Of a stretch of DNA of 64,000 bases, positions 28,511-37,209 are shown piece by piece (within the stretch, counting starts at the first letter, position 1; each line of letters starts with the position of its first letter). The notes below the pieces were generated by a model. That model was not told the origin of the DNA and searched no databases. It saw only the letters and a program-made list of their open reading frames with translations. A program made the translations under genes and the position numbers. This DNA comes from Pedobacter sp. ASV28 (GTDB lineage: Bacteria; Bacteroidota; Bacteroidia; Sphingobacteriales; Sphingobacteriaceae), in assembly GCF_016428855.1 (NCBI RefSeq), contig NZ_JAELTN010000005.1, positions 62,001 through 126,000 on the forward strand. The letters are read 5' to 3'.

Positions 28511-31045
28511 TTAGGTTGTACGTCCCATATAAGGATCTGTAAAACTTTCATAACCTGTTTCTATATGTCCTGCAAACTGCTGCGAAAACATATTATTGCT
28601 TGCTACTTCTACCTTAAAATGATACCAATTATGACTCGATTTTAAATCTAAAATAATTCGTTCGGTAGCGCCAGGCTTAATTACCCGATTAAAATCTGGT
28701 TGTTTATAGGCCAAATCGACAATATTTATGGCTTGGGCTGTTTGTCCTGTATGCTTAATTTCGATCATCACATTTCCCGTAGGTTTCTTAGTGATTCGGT
28801 TCAGTTCTTCCGTCACTGAAATCTCTAGTTGGGGATCATTCTTTGTCCCAATAAATTGCCTATAAAAACCATTTGGCCCATGCAGATCCAGTTGATATTT
28901 TTCGCCATCAAACGATGCTAAAGGCCACTCATAAGAAATTTCATCGCCAGGCTTAACCGCAAACCACCAATTCCTACAACGCTCCATTTGCCCTTGCGCT
29001 TTTCTATAGTTGAATGGAGCATATACCCGGTAGGGTGCACCTACAGTCTTTTCCGCAAAAATCTGATCTCTTGCCGCCATTGTGATGACAAATCGCTTTT
29101 TATCGTCAGACAACCTTCCATTCGATCCCAATTGATAGGGCAACGCTGCCGCTTTTCTTATGCCCTTCTCTTGGGGTGCCATAATATGCTCAAATCTATC
29201 TACACCTGCTTTATTTTCTATATCAGCCTTAGCCACTTCTATAAAATTACCTGGCTCTGCTTTAAATTTCGCATTATATATGGTTTCTGCAAAAGCATTC
29301 CGATCTAAAAATGGCAATTGTTCTTTAGCCTGCAAATAAGGTTTAAAGGCGGAAGTCAAGTTACCGCTAATAGCGCGTCGCCAAGCACTAATATTGTCTA
29401 TTCTGATCTTCTTTTTATACTTCTTATTTACAAAATCTTCCAAAAATTGAAGCGTTGAAGTATGGTCGAAAACCTGCGAACAGACCCTTCCTCCACGACT
29501 CCATGGCGAGGCGATAAGCATAGGCACCCTAAAACCCAGACCTATAGGGGCTTCTCTAGCCTGTTTTTCTGGAACCCCCTGTTTTAGCTCGTTGGCCAAG
29601 CGCACGTGCTCTATCTCCGTATCTATACCAGCAGAACATTTTCCCGTTTCTGGTTTATGCTCATCTGGAATGGAAAAGGGAACAACATGGTCATAATAGC
29701 CATCATTTTCATCATAGGTTACTATAAAAATAGTCTTTCTCCACACCTCAGGGTTTTTGGTTAAAATATCCATGATTTCGGAAATAAACCATGAACCATA
29801 CCAAGGTGCACTGGGATGATCAGAGAAGTTTTGAGGTCCCGCCAACCAGGAAACTGTTGGCAGCTTACCATGGTTCACATCTTGCCTAAACTGGCAAAGA
29901 ATGTCGCCCTTTGGCACAACCAGTTCTCTCTGCGCTCCTTTATCGGTATATTTTAATGAAGTGATCTTTCTATAATTCGGATCCATTTTATTCACGACAA
30001 AAGCACTATAAAAAAGATTTTTTTGCGCTTCACTTAATTCCTTGAACTTATCCTCTCCCCATTGCTGTAGTTCCTCGGTTGCTTTTTCCAAGGCTATATT
30101 CTTATCTTTTATACTTTGTTGGATCTTCTTTGCGGCATCCTCACTAGATGGACTTTCTTCCTGTAGTTTATTAATCTCTCCCGGTAAAGTATCTACTTGT
30201 TTTTTAAGGTTCTCTACATATTTATCTTTAAATTTCACATGGTAAACCTTGAAGAATTCTAAGAGATTGCAACCAAAATTGGCCAACCATGAACGCTCTT
30301 CGCCCACAAAACCACCACCACAGCTTAACTCATTCTGGTAAAATTTCCAAGCCACCTTATTTTCCGAAAGCAACTCTGGAAATGTTTTCCAGGTATGTTT
30401 ACCATAGGAGAAGTTATCGTTTCTAATATTGGCTTTTGCCAAACCATTTTCTTCATTCGTTATCTTTCCAGTCCAAAAAAACGAACGATTAGGTGTAGTA
30501 CTGGTCATGGCAGAACAGAAATTCTGGTCACAAACCGTAAATGCATCGGCCATTGCATAATAAAAAGGAATATCCTCTCTTGTATAATAACCCATTGTTA
30601 GGGGCATGTGCGCATATTTTTTATTGCCTGGTTTTTTGGCAAGCAGCCATTTATCATATTTGCCATTATTATGGGCATCTACCTGACTTGCTCTCGAATG
30701 GGGCAGTGATCCCATCCAGGTTACTTTAGTGTCTTTGATATTTAAACGAAATGGAGCAAAAGTCTTACCTTGCGCATCGGTCTGGAACCAAGCCGGCTTC
30801 TGATCGGGTTGTATGGTAATTCTGGGATCATTAAATCCCCTTACCCCTTGCAAAGATCCAAAAGTATGGTCAAACGAACGGTTTTCTTGCATCAGGATAA
30901 CGATATGCTCGGCATCATAGAAGGTACTGCCCGCTACAGGATCAATGGCAAGAGCTTTTTGGATGGAGCCAGACAATGCGGTAGATAAGCCAGCTGCTCC
31001 AGAAAGCAATAGTGATTTACGCAAGAATTCTCTTCTATTATCCAT
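28511..31045 (-). CDS. Phosphocholine-specific phospholipase C family protein, Tat-exported
   Basis: Belongs to the acid-phosphatase-like phosphoesterases that include Pseudomonas PlcH/PlcN and remove the head group from phosphatidylcholine or sphingomyelin. A Tat signal begins at once: NRREFLRKSLLLSGAAG. The catalytic domain starts with HIVILMQENRSFDHTFG and includes SDHPSAPWYGSWF and IFIVTYDENDGYYDHV; two C-terminal DUF756 domains occupy about residues 640-840. A predicted coiled coil with many Lys and Glu (about 270-345) is inserted in the catalytic domain. ATG at this position gives a clean Tat signal; a GTG 12 codons earlier is less likely. It is transcribed towards the pectin operon, but a 245-bp gap with operators separates them, so it is probably independent. 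Confidence 0.88.
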   Translation of the reverse strand: MDNRREFLRKSLLLSGAAGLSTALSGSIQKALAIDPVAGSTFYDAEHIVILMQENRSFDHTFGSLQGVRGFNDPRITIQPDQKPAWFQTDAQGKTFAPFRLNIKDTKVTWMGSLPHSRASQVDAHNNGKYDKWLLAKKPGNKKYAHMPLTMGYYTREDIPFYYAMADAFTVCDQNFCSAMTSTTPNRSFFWTGKITNEENGLAKANIRNDNFSYGKHTWKTFPELLSENKVAWKFYQNELSCGGGFVGEERSWLANFGCNLLEFFKVYHVKFKDKYVENLKKQVDTLPGEINKLQEESPSSEDAAKKIQQSIKDKNIALEKATEELQQWGEDKFKELSEAQKNLFYSAFVVNKMDPNYRKITSLKYTDKGAQRELVVPKGDILCQFRQDVNHGKLPTVSWLAGPQNFSDHPSAPWYGSWFISEIMDILTKNPEVWRKTIFIVTYDENDGYYDHVVPFSIPDEHKPETGKCSAGIDTEIEHVRLANELKQGVPEKQAREAPIGLGFRVPMLIASPWSRGGRVCSQVFDHTSTLQFLEDFVNKKYKKKIRIDNISAWRRAISGNLTSAFKPYLQAKEQLPFLDRNAFAETIYNAKFKAEPGNFIEVAKADIENKAGVDRFEHIMAPQEKGIRKAAALPYQLGSNGRLSDDKKRFVITMAARDQIFAEKTVGAPYRVYAPFNYRKAQGQMERCRNWWFAVKPGDEISYEWPLASFDGEKYQLDLHGPNGFYRQFIGTKNDPQLEISVTEELNRITKKPTGNVMIEIKHTGQTAQAINIVDLAYKQPDFNRVIKPGATERIILDLKSSHNWYHFKVEVASNNMFSQQFAGHIETGYESFTDPYMGRTT

Positions 31046-31596
31046 TTTGTTTTTATTTGTTTCGTTTTGTTTTACAAACACAATTTAACGCTTTAATATT
31101 AGCAAAATATTAACAAAATAAAACATCACGTTTTTTTTACATTAAGAAAAAATGGAAACAACAAATAATGGAAAAGCGAGAATAAACAAAAAAAGAAGAG
31201 TGTTTCAGTCTATTGGACTTTAATTTAAAACTTGGCACTGCCTTACCCTAGCTGCCAACCGTCTATCTGGATTATTTTTCAGGATAGTTATCTAATTGCC
31301 TAAACTCTTGAAAATAATGTTGGATTATAATGGTTTTTACGAAGGTCGGCAGAGGTCATTTCGGCCTTTCTGGTTTTCGAGGTATCCTTCGTTCGCCAGG
31401 CCCCTATTAATTGATTAACGGAATGTTTTGGGAATAGACAAAAAAGGGGGAAATTGAGATAACGAATAGCAAATATCGTTGGGCATTCTTTTGAAAATGC
31501 GATCTTTCATTATAACCTATCCCAAAATCTATCCATATCCAAATATAGGGAACATGAAATTACCTTGCATTATTTTTCAAGAAAGTGAAAAAGAGA
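31046..31596. other. 551-bp gene-free region with a GC-richer structured core
   Basis: The first part, up to about 31150, is AT-rich leader of the phospholipase gene. From about 31330 to 31405 the base composition becomes clearly richer in G+C than the surrounding DNA. Inverted heptamers ACGAAGG (31339-31345) and CCTTCGT (31386-31392) could close a stem-loop. On the minus strand a stretch of roughly 65 codons ending at about 31303 is open but has no suitable start. I cannot assign it to a known RNA or gene. Confidence 0.5.
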
Positions 31597-33009
31597 CTAT
31601 AACACGATCTTCAAGGTCATGCCTTCGGTAATTTTTGCCGACTTTAAGCCGTTAACTTCCTTTAGTGTGGCTACCGTTGCTCCATTAAACTTTTCTGCGA
31701 TACCCGATAAAGTATCCCCTTGTTTTACCGTATAGGTTACAAACGTGGTTTTGGTCTTCGAACTTTCTATAATGGCATGGCCCTGTCTTAATATCTTTAG
31801 TTTCTGACCAGGGATAATAGTGGTACTTTTTAGCTTGTTCCAAACTTTCAGATCCTGAACTTCTACACCATACTTATTGGCAATACCATTAAGGCTTTGG
31901 CCCTGTCCCACGTTATGTATCAGCATTTTTCCCTCGGGCTTTTCATTCTTTACCAATAATACTTTCTTTTTTCTCAGATCCCTTAGGTCATCTGTTGAGG
32001 CAAGCACCACTTCACGTTCTGTATTAAAGTCGCTATTTAGTACTTCAAACATTCGTTCGAAATGCTGGTGTTCCGGCTTAGGGATCACAATACGCTTTGG
32101 AGAAGTATCGGTACCATTTACGATTCTCTTTTTATAGCTCGGATTTAGGATAGCCAATGTTTCTTCTTCCCTATCCATTGCTTTTGCCAAATCTCCCAAT
32201 GCCACAAAATTCCGAACAATAATGGTATCTGTCTTAAAATTAAAAGGGGAGGGCTTACTGGTGATCTGATGGTTTTTAGCATACTTCATGACATAAACCG
32301 CAGCAATAAAAGCAGGCACATAGTCTCTGGTTTCCTTCGGAAGAAAATTTCTAATCTCCCAAAAATTACGCGACCCCGCTTTCTCAATTGCCCTAGTCAC
32401 GTTACCCTTTCCACAATTATAGGCCGCTATTGCCAAAAGCCAATCCCCCAACTCTTCGTAGGCATCCCTAAAATACGTAGCGGCAGCATAACTTGCCTGG
32501 ATGGGATCTTTACGTTCATCCACAAAATTATCCATATTCAAGCCATAGGCCTTTGCCGTTCCAAACATAAACTGCCACATGCCTGTTGCTCCTACCCTAG
32601 ATATGGCATGAGGATCCATTGACGATTCTATAATAGGCAGATACTTGATCTCTGCAGGGATATTATACGCTTTCAGGGCCTTTTCAAAAATAGGGAAATA
32701 ATAATTGGAAAGCGCTAGCATCTTTCCATACATATCCTTACGTTTTATATAGATATCTATAAAGTTTTGTACATATTCATTATAATCTAATGGAACGGTT
32801 TGCTCGATGGAATCCAACCTTAACTTATAGACCAAGTTCTGGTTAAAGAACAAAGGTTTATCAATCAATGGCACAGCCACCGTATCTAGCGGCGAAGAGG
32901 TGGTGATATTTTTTAGGATGGTATCATTTTGTACCGTCCTGACAGGAACCTGGGCGTAAGCATTATAGCATACTAAAAAAACTAAGCTACCTAGTATTAA
33001 TTTTCTCAT
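31597..33009 (-). CDS. MltD-like lytic transglycosylase with two LysM domains
   Basis: Membrane-bound or periplasmic enzyme that cleaves peptidoglycan glycan strands with 1,6-anhydro product formation. A signal peptide (ending CYNAYAQ) precedes a goose-lysozyme-like SLT domain with the catalytic Glu in PIIESSMDPHAISRVGATGMWQF (near residue 128) and AIAAYNCGKGNV. Two LysM peptidoglycan-binding modules follow: GQGQSLNGIANKYGVEVQDL and KQGDTLSGIAEKF, the second at the C-terminus. Start taken at ATG giving MRKLILGSLVF; an upstream TTG adds two residues. It lies 27 nt after gatA on the same strand. Confidence 0.9.
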   Translation of the reverse strand: MRKLILGSLVFLVCYNAYAQVPVRTVQNDTILKNITTSSPLDTVAVPLIDKPLFFNQNLVYKLRLDSIEQTVPLDYNEYVQNFIDIYIKRKDMYGKMLALSNYYFPIFEKALKAYNIPAEIKYLPIIESSMDPHAISRVGATGMWQFMFGTAKAYGLNMDNFVDERKDPIQASYAAATYFRDAYEELGDWLLAIAAYNCGKGNVTRAIEKAGSRNFWEIRNFLPKETRDYVPAFIAAVYVMKYAKNHQITSKPSPFNFKTDTIIVRNFVALGDLAKAMDREEETLAILNPSYKKRIVNGTDTSPKRIVIPKPEHQHFERMFEVLNSDFNTEREVVLASTDDLRDLRKKKVLLVKNEKPEGKMLIHNVGQGQSLNGIANKYGVEVQDLKVWNKLKSTTIIPGQKLKILRQGHAIIESSKTKTTFVTYTVKQGDTLSGIAEKFNGATVATLKEVNGLKSAKITEGMTLKIVL

Positions 33010-33036
33010 AGGCAAAATGCGGCAAATAGCCTTCGG

Positions 33037-34464
33037 CTATTTATCCTTTTTTAAAAAATGGTATGACAAGGAGAGGAGTCCCTGCTCATTAAAATGTTTG
33101 GTCATTAGTTGTATACTTAACGGTAAACCCTCCTTATTATTGCCCAAAGGCAATGCTACCGCAGGAATACCAGCCAACGAGGCCAAAACAGTATAGATAT
33201 CGGCCATGTACATCACCAAAGGATCCTGCACATTTTCACCGATCTTAAAGGCAGGAGTAGGCGCAACCGGACTAACCAGCATATCGTATTCTTCCAATAG
33301 TTTTTCTACCTTCTCCCTAATCAAGCGGCGAACTTTTTGTGCCTTTTGGTAATAAGCATCGTAATAACCGGCGCTTAATACAAAAGTGCCTAGCATAATC
33401 CGACGTTTCACTTCCTCACCAAATCCTTCGGCACGTGAAACTTTATATAATTGGTTTAAGCTCTGTGCCTGTGTATTTCTATAGCCGTAATGTACGCCAT
33501 CATACCTCGAAAGGTTGGAAGAAGCTTCGGCCGTTGTCAGTACATAATAGGTTGGCACCAAATAGTCAAGCAAATCAAAAGAAACATAGCTGATTTCATG
33601 GCCTTGGCCTTTCAGTTTTTCAAGCGCAATTAAAATAGCTTCCTTGGTTTCCTGATCTAAAACATCATTCTCTATTGTTTCTTTTAAAACTGCGATTTTC
33701 TTCTTGCCATTTTGTGATAGGTTTGCCGTGTAGCTAGGCACTGGCAGCGAAGAAAGCGTGCTGTCATGCTCATCGGCACCTGCAAGCACTTCAAGTAACA
33801 AAGCCGCATCACTAACAGAAGACGTCAATGTGCCTACTTGGTCAAAAGATGATGCGTAGGCAATAACGCCATAACGCGAAATTCTACCATAGGTGGGCTT
33901 AAAGCCTATCGCTCCACAGAAAGCAGCTGGTTGGCGAACAGATCCTCCCGTGTCTGTGCCCAACGTTGCCAAGCACATATCAGCCTGCACAGCCACCGCA
34001 GAACCGCCTGATGATCCTCCCGCTACCCTTTCTTCGTCGGCAGCATTTTTTACCGTTCCATAAAATGAAGTTTCATTAGAACCGCCCATTGCGAACTCAT
34101 CGCAGTTTAAACGGCCAATAATAATGGCGTCTTCAGCCAATAACCTTTCCACTACGGTAGAGGAATAGGGAGAGACAAAATGATCGAGCATTTTTGAGGA
34201 TGCCGAGACTTTATGGTCGAGATAGCAGATATTGTCCTTTATGCCGATTACCATGCCCGCAAGCTTACCTGCACTTCCCTTATCAATCTTTTCTTGTACT
34301 TTTTCAGCCTGCTTGCTTGCAGAATCAAAAAACACCTCATTAAACGCATTGAGGTGTTTGTTTTTTGTGATTTGCTCAAAATAATAAGCAATTATTTCTT
34401 TTAAAGTTAGCTGCCTTTGCGCAAGTTCTCCCTGTATCTCTGTTAAAGAGGTATATTTCTTCAA
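33037..34464 (-). CDS. gatA: Asp-tRNA(Asn)/Glu-tRNA(Gln) amidotransferase subunit A
   Basis: GatA is the glutaminase subunit that converts Glu-tRNA(Gln) or Asp-tRNA(Asn) to the amide form. The amidase-signature triad is present: Lys76 (GIKDNI), cis-Ser151 (AGGSSGGSA) and Ser175 (GTDTGGSVRQPAAFCG). Length 475 residues is normal. The first codon is TTG and there is no ATG before residue 71, so TTG is likely the true start. gatB and gatC are elsewhere, which is usual in Bacteroidota. Genes on both sides are cell-envelope genes. Confidence 0.94.
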   Translation of the reverse strand: MKKYTSLTEIQGELAQRQLTLKEIIAYYFEQITKNKHLNAFNEVFFDSASKQAEKVQEKIDKGSAGKLAGMVIGIKDNICYLDHKVSASSKMLDHFVSPYSSTVVERLLAEDAIIIGRLNCDEFAMGGSNETSFYGTVKNAADEERVAGGSSGGSAVAVQADMCLATLGTDTGGSVRQPAAFCGAIGFKPTYGRISRYGVIAYASSFDQVGTLTSSVSDAALLLEVLAGADEHDSTLSSLPVPSYTANLSQNGKKKIAVLKETIENDVLDQETKEAILIALEKLKGQGHEISYVSFDLLDYLVPTYYVLTTAEASSNLSRYDGVHYGYRNTQAQSLNQLYKVSRAEGFGEEVKRRIMLGTFVLSAGYYDAYYQKAQKVRRLIREKVEKLLEEYDMLVSPVAPTPAFKIGENVQDPLVMYMADIYTVLASLAGIPAVALPLGNNKEGLPLSIQLMTKHFNEQGLLSLSYHFLKKDK

Positions 34465-34499
34465 AATCTAAATTTAAAAGCTTTAAAATTTACCAGTTA

Positions 34500-34691
34500 C
34501 TAAGGCTTGTTGGTGGTGTTATCGCTTGTTGAGTCTACACCATCCTTTCCATCCTTAAATTCTTTCATTCCTTTTCCCAAACCACGCATAAGTTCTGGAA
34601 TTTTTTTACCTCCGAAAAGCAGCAATATTGCTACAATAATCAATATGATTTCGGTTGTACCTAGCCCTGCTAGAATTGTTGGCTGTAACAT
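34500..34691 (-). CDS. tatA: Sec-independent translocase protein TatA (short paralogue)
   Basis: A 63-residue TatA/E protein: one transmembrane helix (about 8-25, [17 protein letters not shown]), the hinge [21 protein letters not shown] and a short charged tail. TatA oligomers form the pore of the twin-arginine pathway. A second paralogue lies 28 nt upstream on the same strand. A likely Tat substrate, the phospholipase C, is encoded a few kilobases away. tatC is not in the window. Confidence 0.9.
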   Translation of the reverse strand: MLQPTILAGLGTTEIILIIVAILLLFGGKKIPELMRGLGKGMKEFKDGKDGVDSTSDNTTNKP

Positions 34692-34719
34692 AATCGTTTT
34701 TTTTATATTTTTTTAAACC

Positions 34720-35073
34720 TTAATTTGAACTTTTAGGTTCCTTATCTTCTGTTGTTTTTACTTCGTGATCTTCTACGGTAGGGGTCTCTTGATCATGAAT
34801 AGAGTAGCCCGTGTCTTCCGAAGGGTGCTGATAACTATTCACTTCTCGTTCACTTTCCTGTTGTTCTTTATCTAGATCAACAGCATTGATATTACGATGG
34901 ATCTCTCTTTTTACGCCTTCTGAAGCATCCTTAAATTCACGAATACCTTTGCCTAATCCTCTTGCCAATTCTGGTAATTTTTTACCTCCAAATAACAAAA
35001 GTATGGCCACCATTATGAGTGCTATTTCTCCACCACCCATATTCAAAAACTCTAATAACGGCATTGAATACAT
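34720..35073 (-). CDS. Sec-independent translocase protein TatA/TatB (longer paralogue)
   Basis: The helix [39 protein letters not shown] is nearly identical in plan to that of the downstream paralogue, but the acidic cytoplasmic tail is about 60 residues longer. The longer tail could mean a TatB-like role, though the family position is not decided by sequence alone. Several in-frame starts exist: ATG at 35085, 35073 and 35064, and TTG at 35094. The -7-type box just upstream excludes the longest form. I chose 35073, with low certainty. Confidence 0.82.
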   Translation of the reverse strand: MYSMPLLEFLNMGGGEIALIMVAILLLFGGKKLPELARGLGKGIREFKDASEGVKREIHRNINAVDLDKEQQESEREVNSYQHPSEDTGYSIHDQETPTVEDHEVKTTEDKEPKSSN

Positions 35074-35091
35074 TTTAAAATACATTTTATA

Positions 35092-35099
35092 CAAATATA
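35092..35099 (-). promoter_or_regulatory. Putative -7 promoter box for the tatA pair
   Basis: Read leftward the sequence is TATATTTG, a full match to TAnnTTTG. It implies transcription starts near 35085, with a leader of 20 nt or less before the tatA-like gene. Confidence 0.45.
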
Positions 35100-35122
35100 G
35101 TTAAATATTAACTGCTTTCTTG

Positions 35123-36397
35123 TTATCGTGCCAACCAACTCTCCGGATTTTGGGGAGTACTTCCCCGATGTATCTGAAAACCAAGCTCAGGAACACCTTC
35201 CGAATTAGCCACAATTCCGATGGTCTGCTTCGTGCTTACCTTGTCTCCCTTGCTCACGCTGGCACTCTTCAAATTTTCATATACGGTGAAATACTCACCG
35301 TGTTTAATAATAACATAATACTTTCCAAACTTTTCGAATACTGTACTTACGGTTCCATTAAATACCGCCCTTACGGCCGCTCCTTCGCCTGTTTGAAAAA
35401 CAACCCCATCATGTCTTGCCGACGCCTGATCAACCATGTACGTACCAAACTTAGCTGTGATATAACCTGTAGCTACCGGTGAGGGCAAGCTACCCCTATT
35501 GGCTTCAAAGGCATCAGAAAGTTTTGCCGATTCGGGAGTGGACCGCAATGCTTCACTGGTTGTCCGGGGTTTGGTAGTTGCTGCAACAGGAGCAGGCTTA
35601 TTTTCTGCTTTAGCTTTCGCAGCCGCTATTCTTTCACGCTCTCTTTCTTCCTCCTCAGCTTTTTTACGTGCTGCGGCAATCTCTCGTGCAATGGCCGCCC
35701 TTATTTCTCGGTCGATGGCCATTTGCTGTTGTTTTTTCTTTTGGATATCTTGTTTGTACTGTTTCTCTTCCTTACTTAGTTTATTAAGTACGACAGTTTG
35801 TTCGTTTCGGTTTTTATCCAGCTTTACTTTTTCACTTTCCTGCTCTTTCAGCAAGCTTGTTTTATTTTTTAAATCTTTATCTAAAACAACGATCTGATTA
35901 CTTAACTCTTTTTCGGTTCCCTGAATATAGGCTGCCTGTTTTTTACGATATTGACCAAATTGCTGTAAGTATTTAATGCGTTTATAGGCTTGGTTAAAGT
36001 CTTTTGCCGCAAAAATAAACATCATTTTATCATAGGAATTTTTATTGCGCTGTGCAAATCTGATCATACCCGCATATTCTTTTTTCAGGTCTGATAAGCG
36101 TCCTTGTAAATGATGTACTTTTCCTGTATTCTCTGTAATTTTATTGTCCAGATTTTTCATTTCTGAATTAATAGTAGAGATTTTTTCCTGTCTTAATCTA
36201 ATCTGTGCCTTAATGGCATTAATTTGTCCAAGCGTCAGCTTTTTACCATTGGTGGTTTTATTCAGATTCTTTTGAGCTAATTCAATTTCTCTTTGCAAGG
36301 CTTCCTTTTTACGTGTAAGCTCCTTGCTTGATTGGGCAAAAACACCTGTGCAAAACAGTAAAAAAACAACTAAAATCAGGTTTTTATTCAACTTCAT
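35123..36397 (-). CDS. EnvC-like murein hydrolase activator with degenerate LytM domain
   Basis: A signal peptide (ending GVFAQ) is followed by a long coiled coil (about 25-255) rich in Lys, Glu and Gln, a low-complexity Ala/Pro linker, and a C-terminal M23/LytM domain (about 320-424). The zinc ligands of active LytM peptidases are not kept: HxxxD is HDGVVF, the HxH position is YEN, and the last motif is GFQIHRG. That is the pattern of EnvC and NlpD, which do not cut peptidoglycan themselves but switch on amidases (known for Escherichia coli). It follows the DUF4292 lipoprotein gene by 20 nt. No amidase gene is nearby. Confidence 0.85.
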   Translation of the reverse strand: MKLNKNLILVVFLLFCTGVFAQSSKELTRKKEALQREIELAQKNLNKTTNGKKLTLGQINAIKAQIRLRQEKISTINSEMKNLDNKITENTGKVHHLQGRLSDLKKEYAGMIRFAQRNKNSYDKMMFIFAAKDFNQAYKRIKYLQQFGQYRKKQAAYIQGTEKELSNQIVVLDKDLKNKTSLLKEQESEKVKLDKNRNEQTVVLNKLSKEEKQYKQDIQKKKQQQMAIDREIRAAIAREIAAARKKAEEEERERERIAAAKAKAENKPAPVAATTKPRTTSEALRSTPESAKLSDAFEANRGSLPSPVATGYITAKFGTYMVDQASARHDGVVFQTGEGAAVRAVFNGTVSTVFEKFGKYYVIIKHGEYFTVYENLKSASVSKGDKVSTKQTIGIVANSEGVPELGFQIHRGSTPQNPESWLAR

Positions 36398-36417
36398 TAG
36401 CCAAAAGTATAAAAAAA

Positions 36418-37209
36418 TTAATTGATTAGTTCAAAACTCTTAGGAACGGTAAAAGGGAACTCCAGAGCAACATTACTCTCGATTTTTATAAATTCAACGG
36501 ATGCCGCTATTTTTTTATTGCCTACAGCGGAAACAATCTTAAAATCGGATGGGAACAAGGCATTATTTATTGGCGTATATTTTCCATAATCGACTTTTAG
36601 TCCCTGCCCCGCTTCCGCATCGTTCAAGGTAAGTGCCGATGGCTTCAATAAGGTATTAAATAAAACCCTATAAGCCAAGCTCTCTGATGTTCCACTTAAT
36701 AGCCAAACTGCATTTTCCTGTACCAAATCTGATTTTTCCACCATAAATTCCTTAATGGTGTTACCAGAAAGGATGGATTGTAGCCATCCAAAATTAATCT
36801 GCTCATTGGCAAATTGATGAATGTAGCTAAATGGCTTCCTCAATAAAGTTTTTTGAGGCCTGTTCATAAGCCACAGGCTATCTGGTGTAATTACGGCCCT
36901 GGCCACCTCATAAGCTCCTCCAAGTGCCGTAATATTGAACCATATCTTCTCATTTTTTTTGATACGGATATTGATTGTCACCCCATTTTCTTCCCCATTG
37001 ATGCTTAGTTGTGCCTTTCCTTTTAGAGAAAGCGTATTAAAAGGCAAATCTTTGGATGTTAAGCTGCCAATATTCTCCATTTTCTTATCCGATACGGATG
37101 TGGTTACCGGCGCAACTGGTGCTTTTACGATTTCTTTCTTTGGTCTACAGCTTAAAACCAATGTTACCATGCTGGCCAACACCAAGCTATTTAATATACT
37201 TCTTTTCAT
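36418..37209 (-). CDS. DUF4292 family lipoprotein
   Basis: A lipoprotein signal with lipobox VLSC (Cys21) precedes a beta-rich domain. The stretch LKGKAQLSINGEENGVTINIRIKKNEKIWFNITALGGAYEVARAVITPDS is the recognisable DUF4292 start. The fold of DUF4292 resembles LolA/LolB-type lipid-binding beta-sheets (structural similarity known for related families; inference here). Its start overlaps the end of the TPR gene by 23 bp and it precedes the EnvC-like gene, so all three are translated from one message. A role in outer-membrane lipoprotein or lipid handling is possible but unproven. Confidence 0.82.
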   Translation of the reverse strand: MKRSILNSLVLASMVTLVLSCRPKKEIVKAPVAPVTTSVSDKKMENIGSLTSKDLPFNTLSLKGKAQLSINGEENGVTINIRIKKNEKIWFNITALGGAYEVARAVITPDSLWLMNRPQKTLLRKPFSYIHQFANEQINFGWLQSILSGNTIKEFMVEKSDLVQENAVWLLSGTSESLAYRVLFNTLLKPSALTLNDAEAGQGLKVDYGKYTPINNALFPSDFKIVSAVGNKKIAASVEFIKIESNVALEFPFTVPKSFELIN

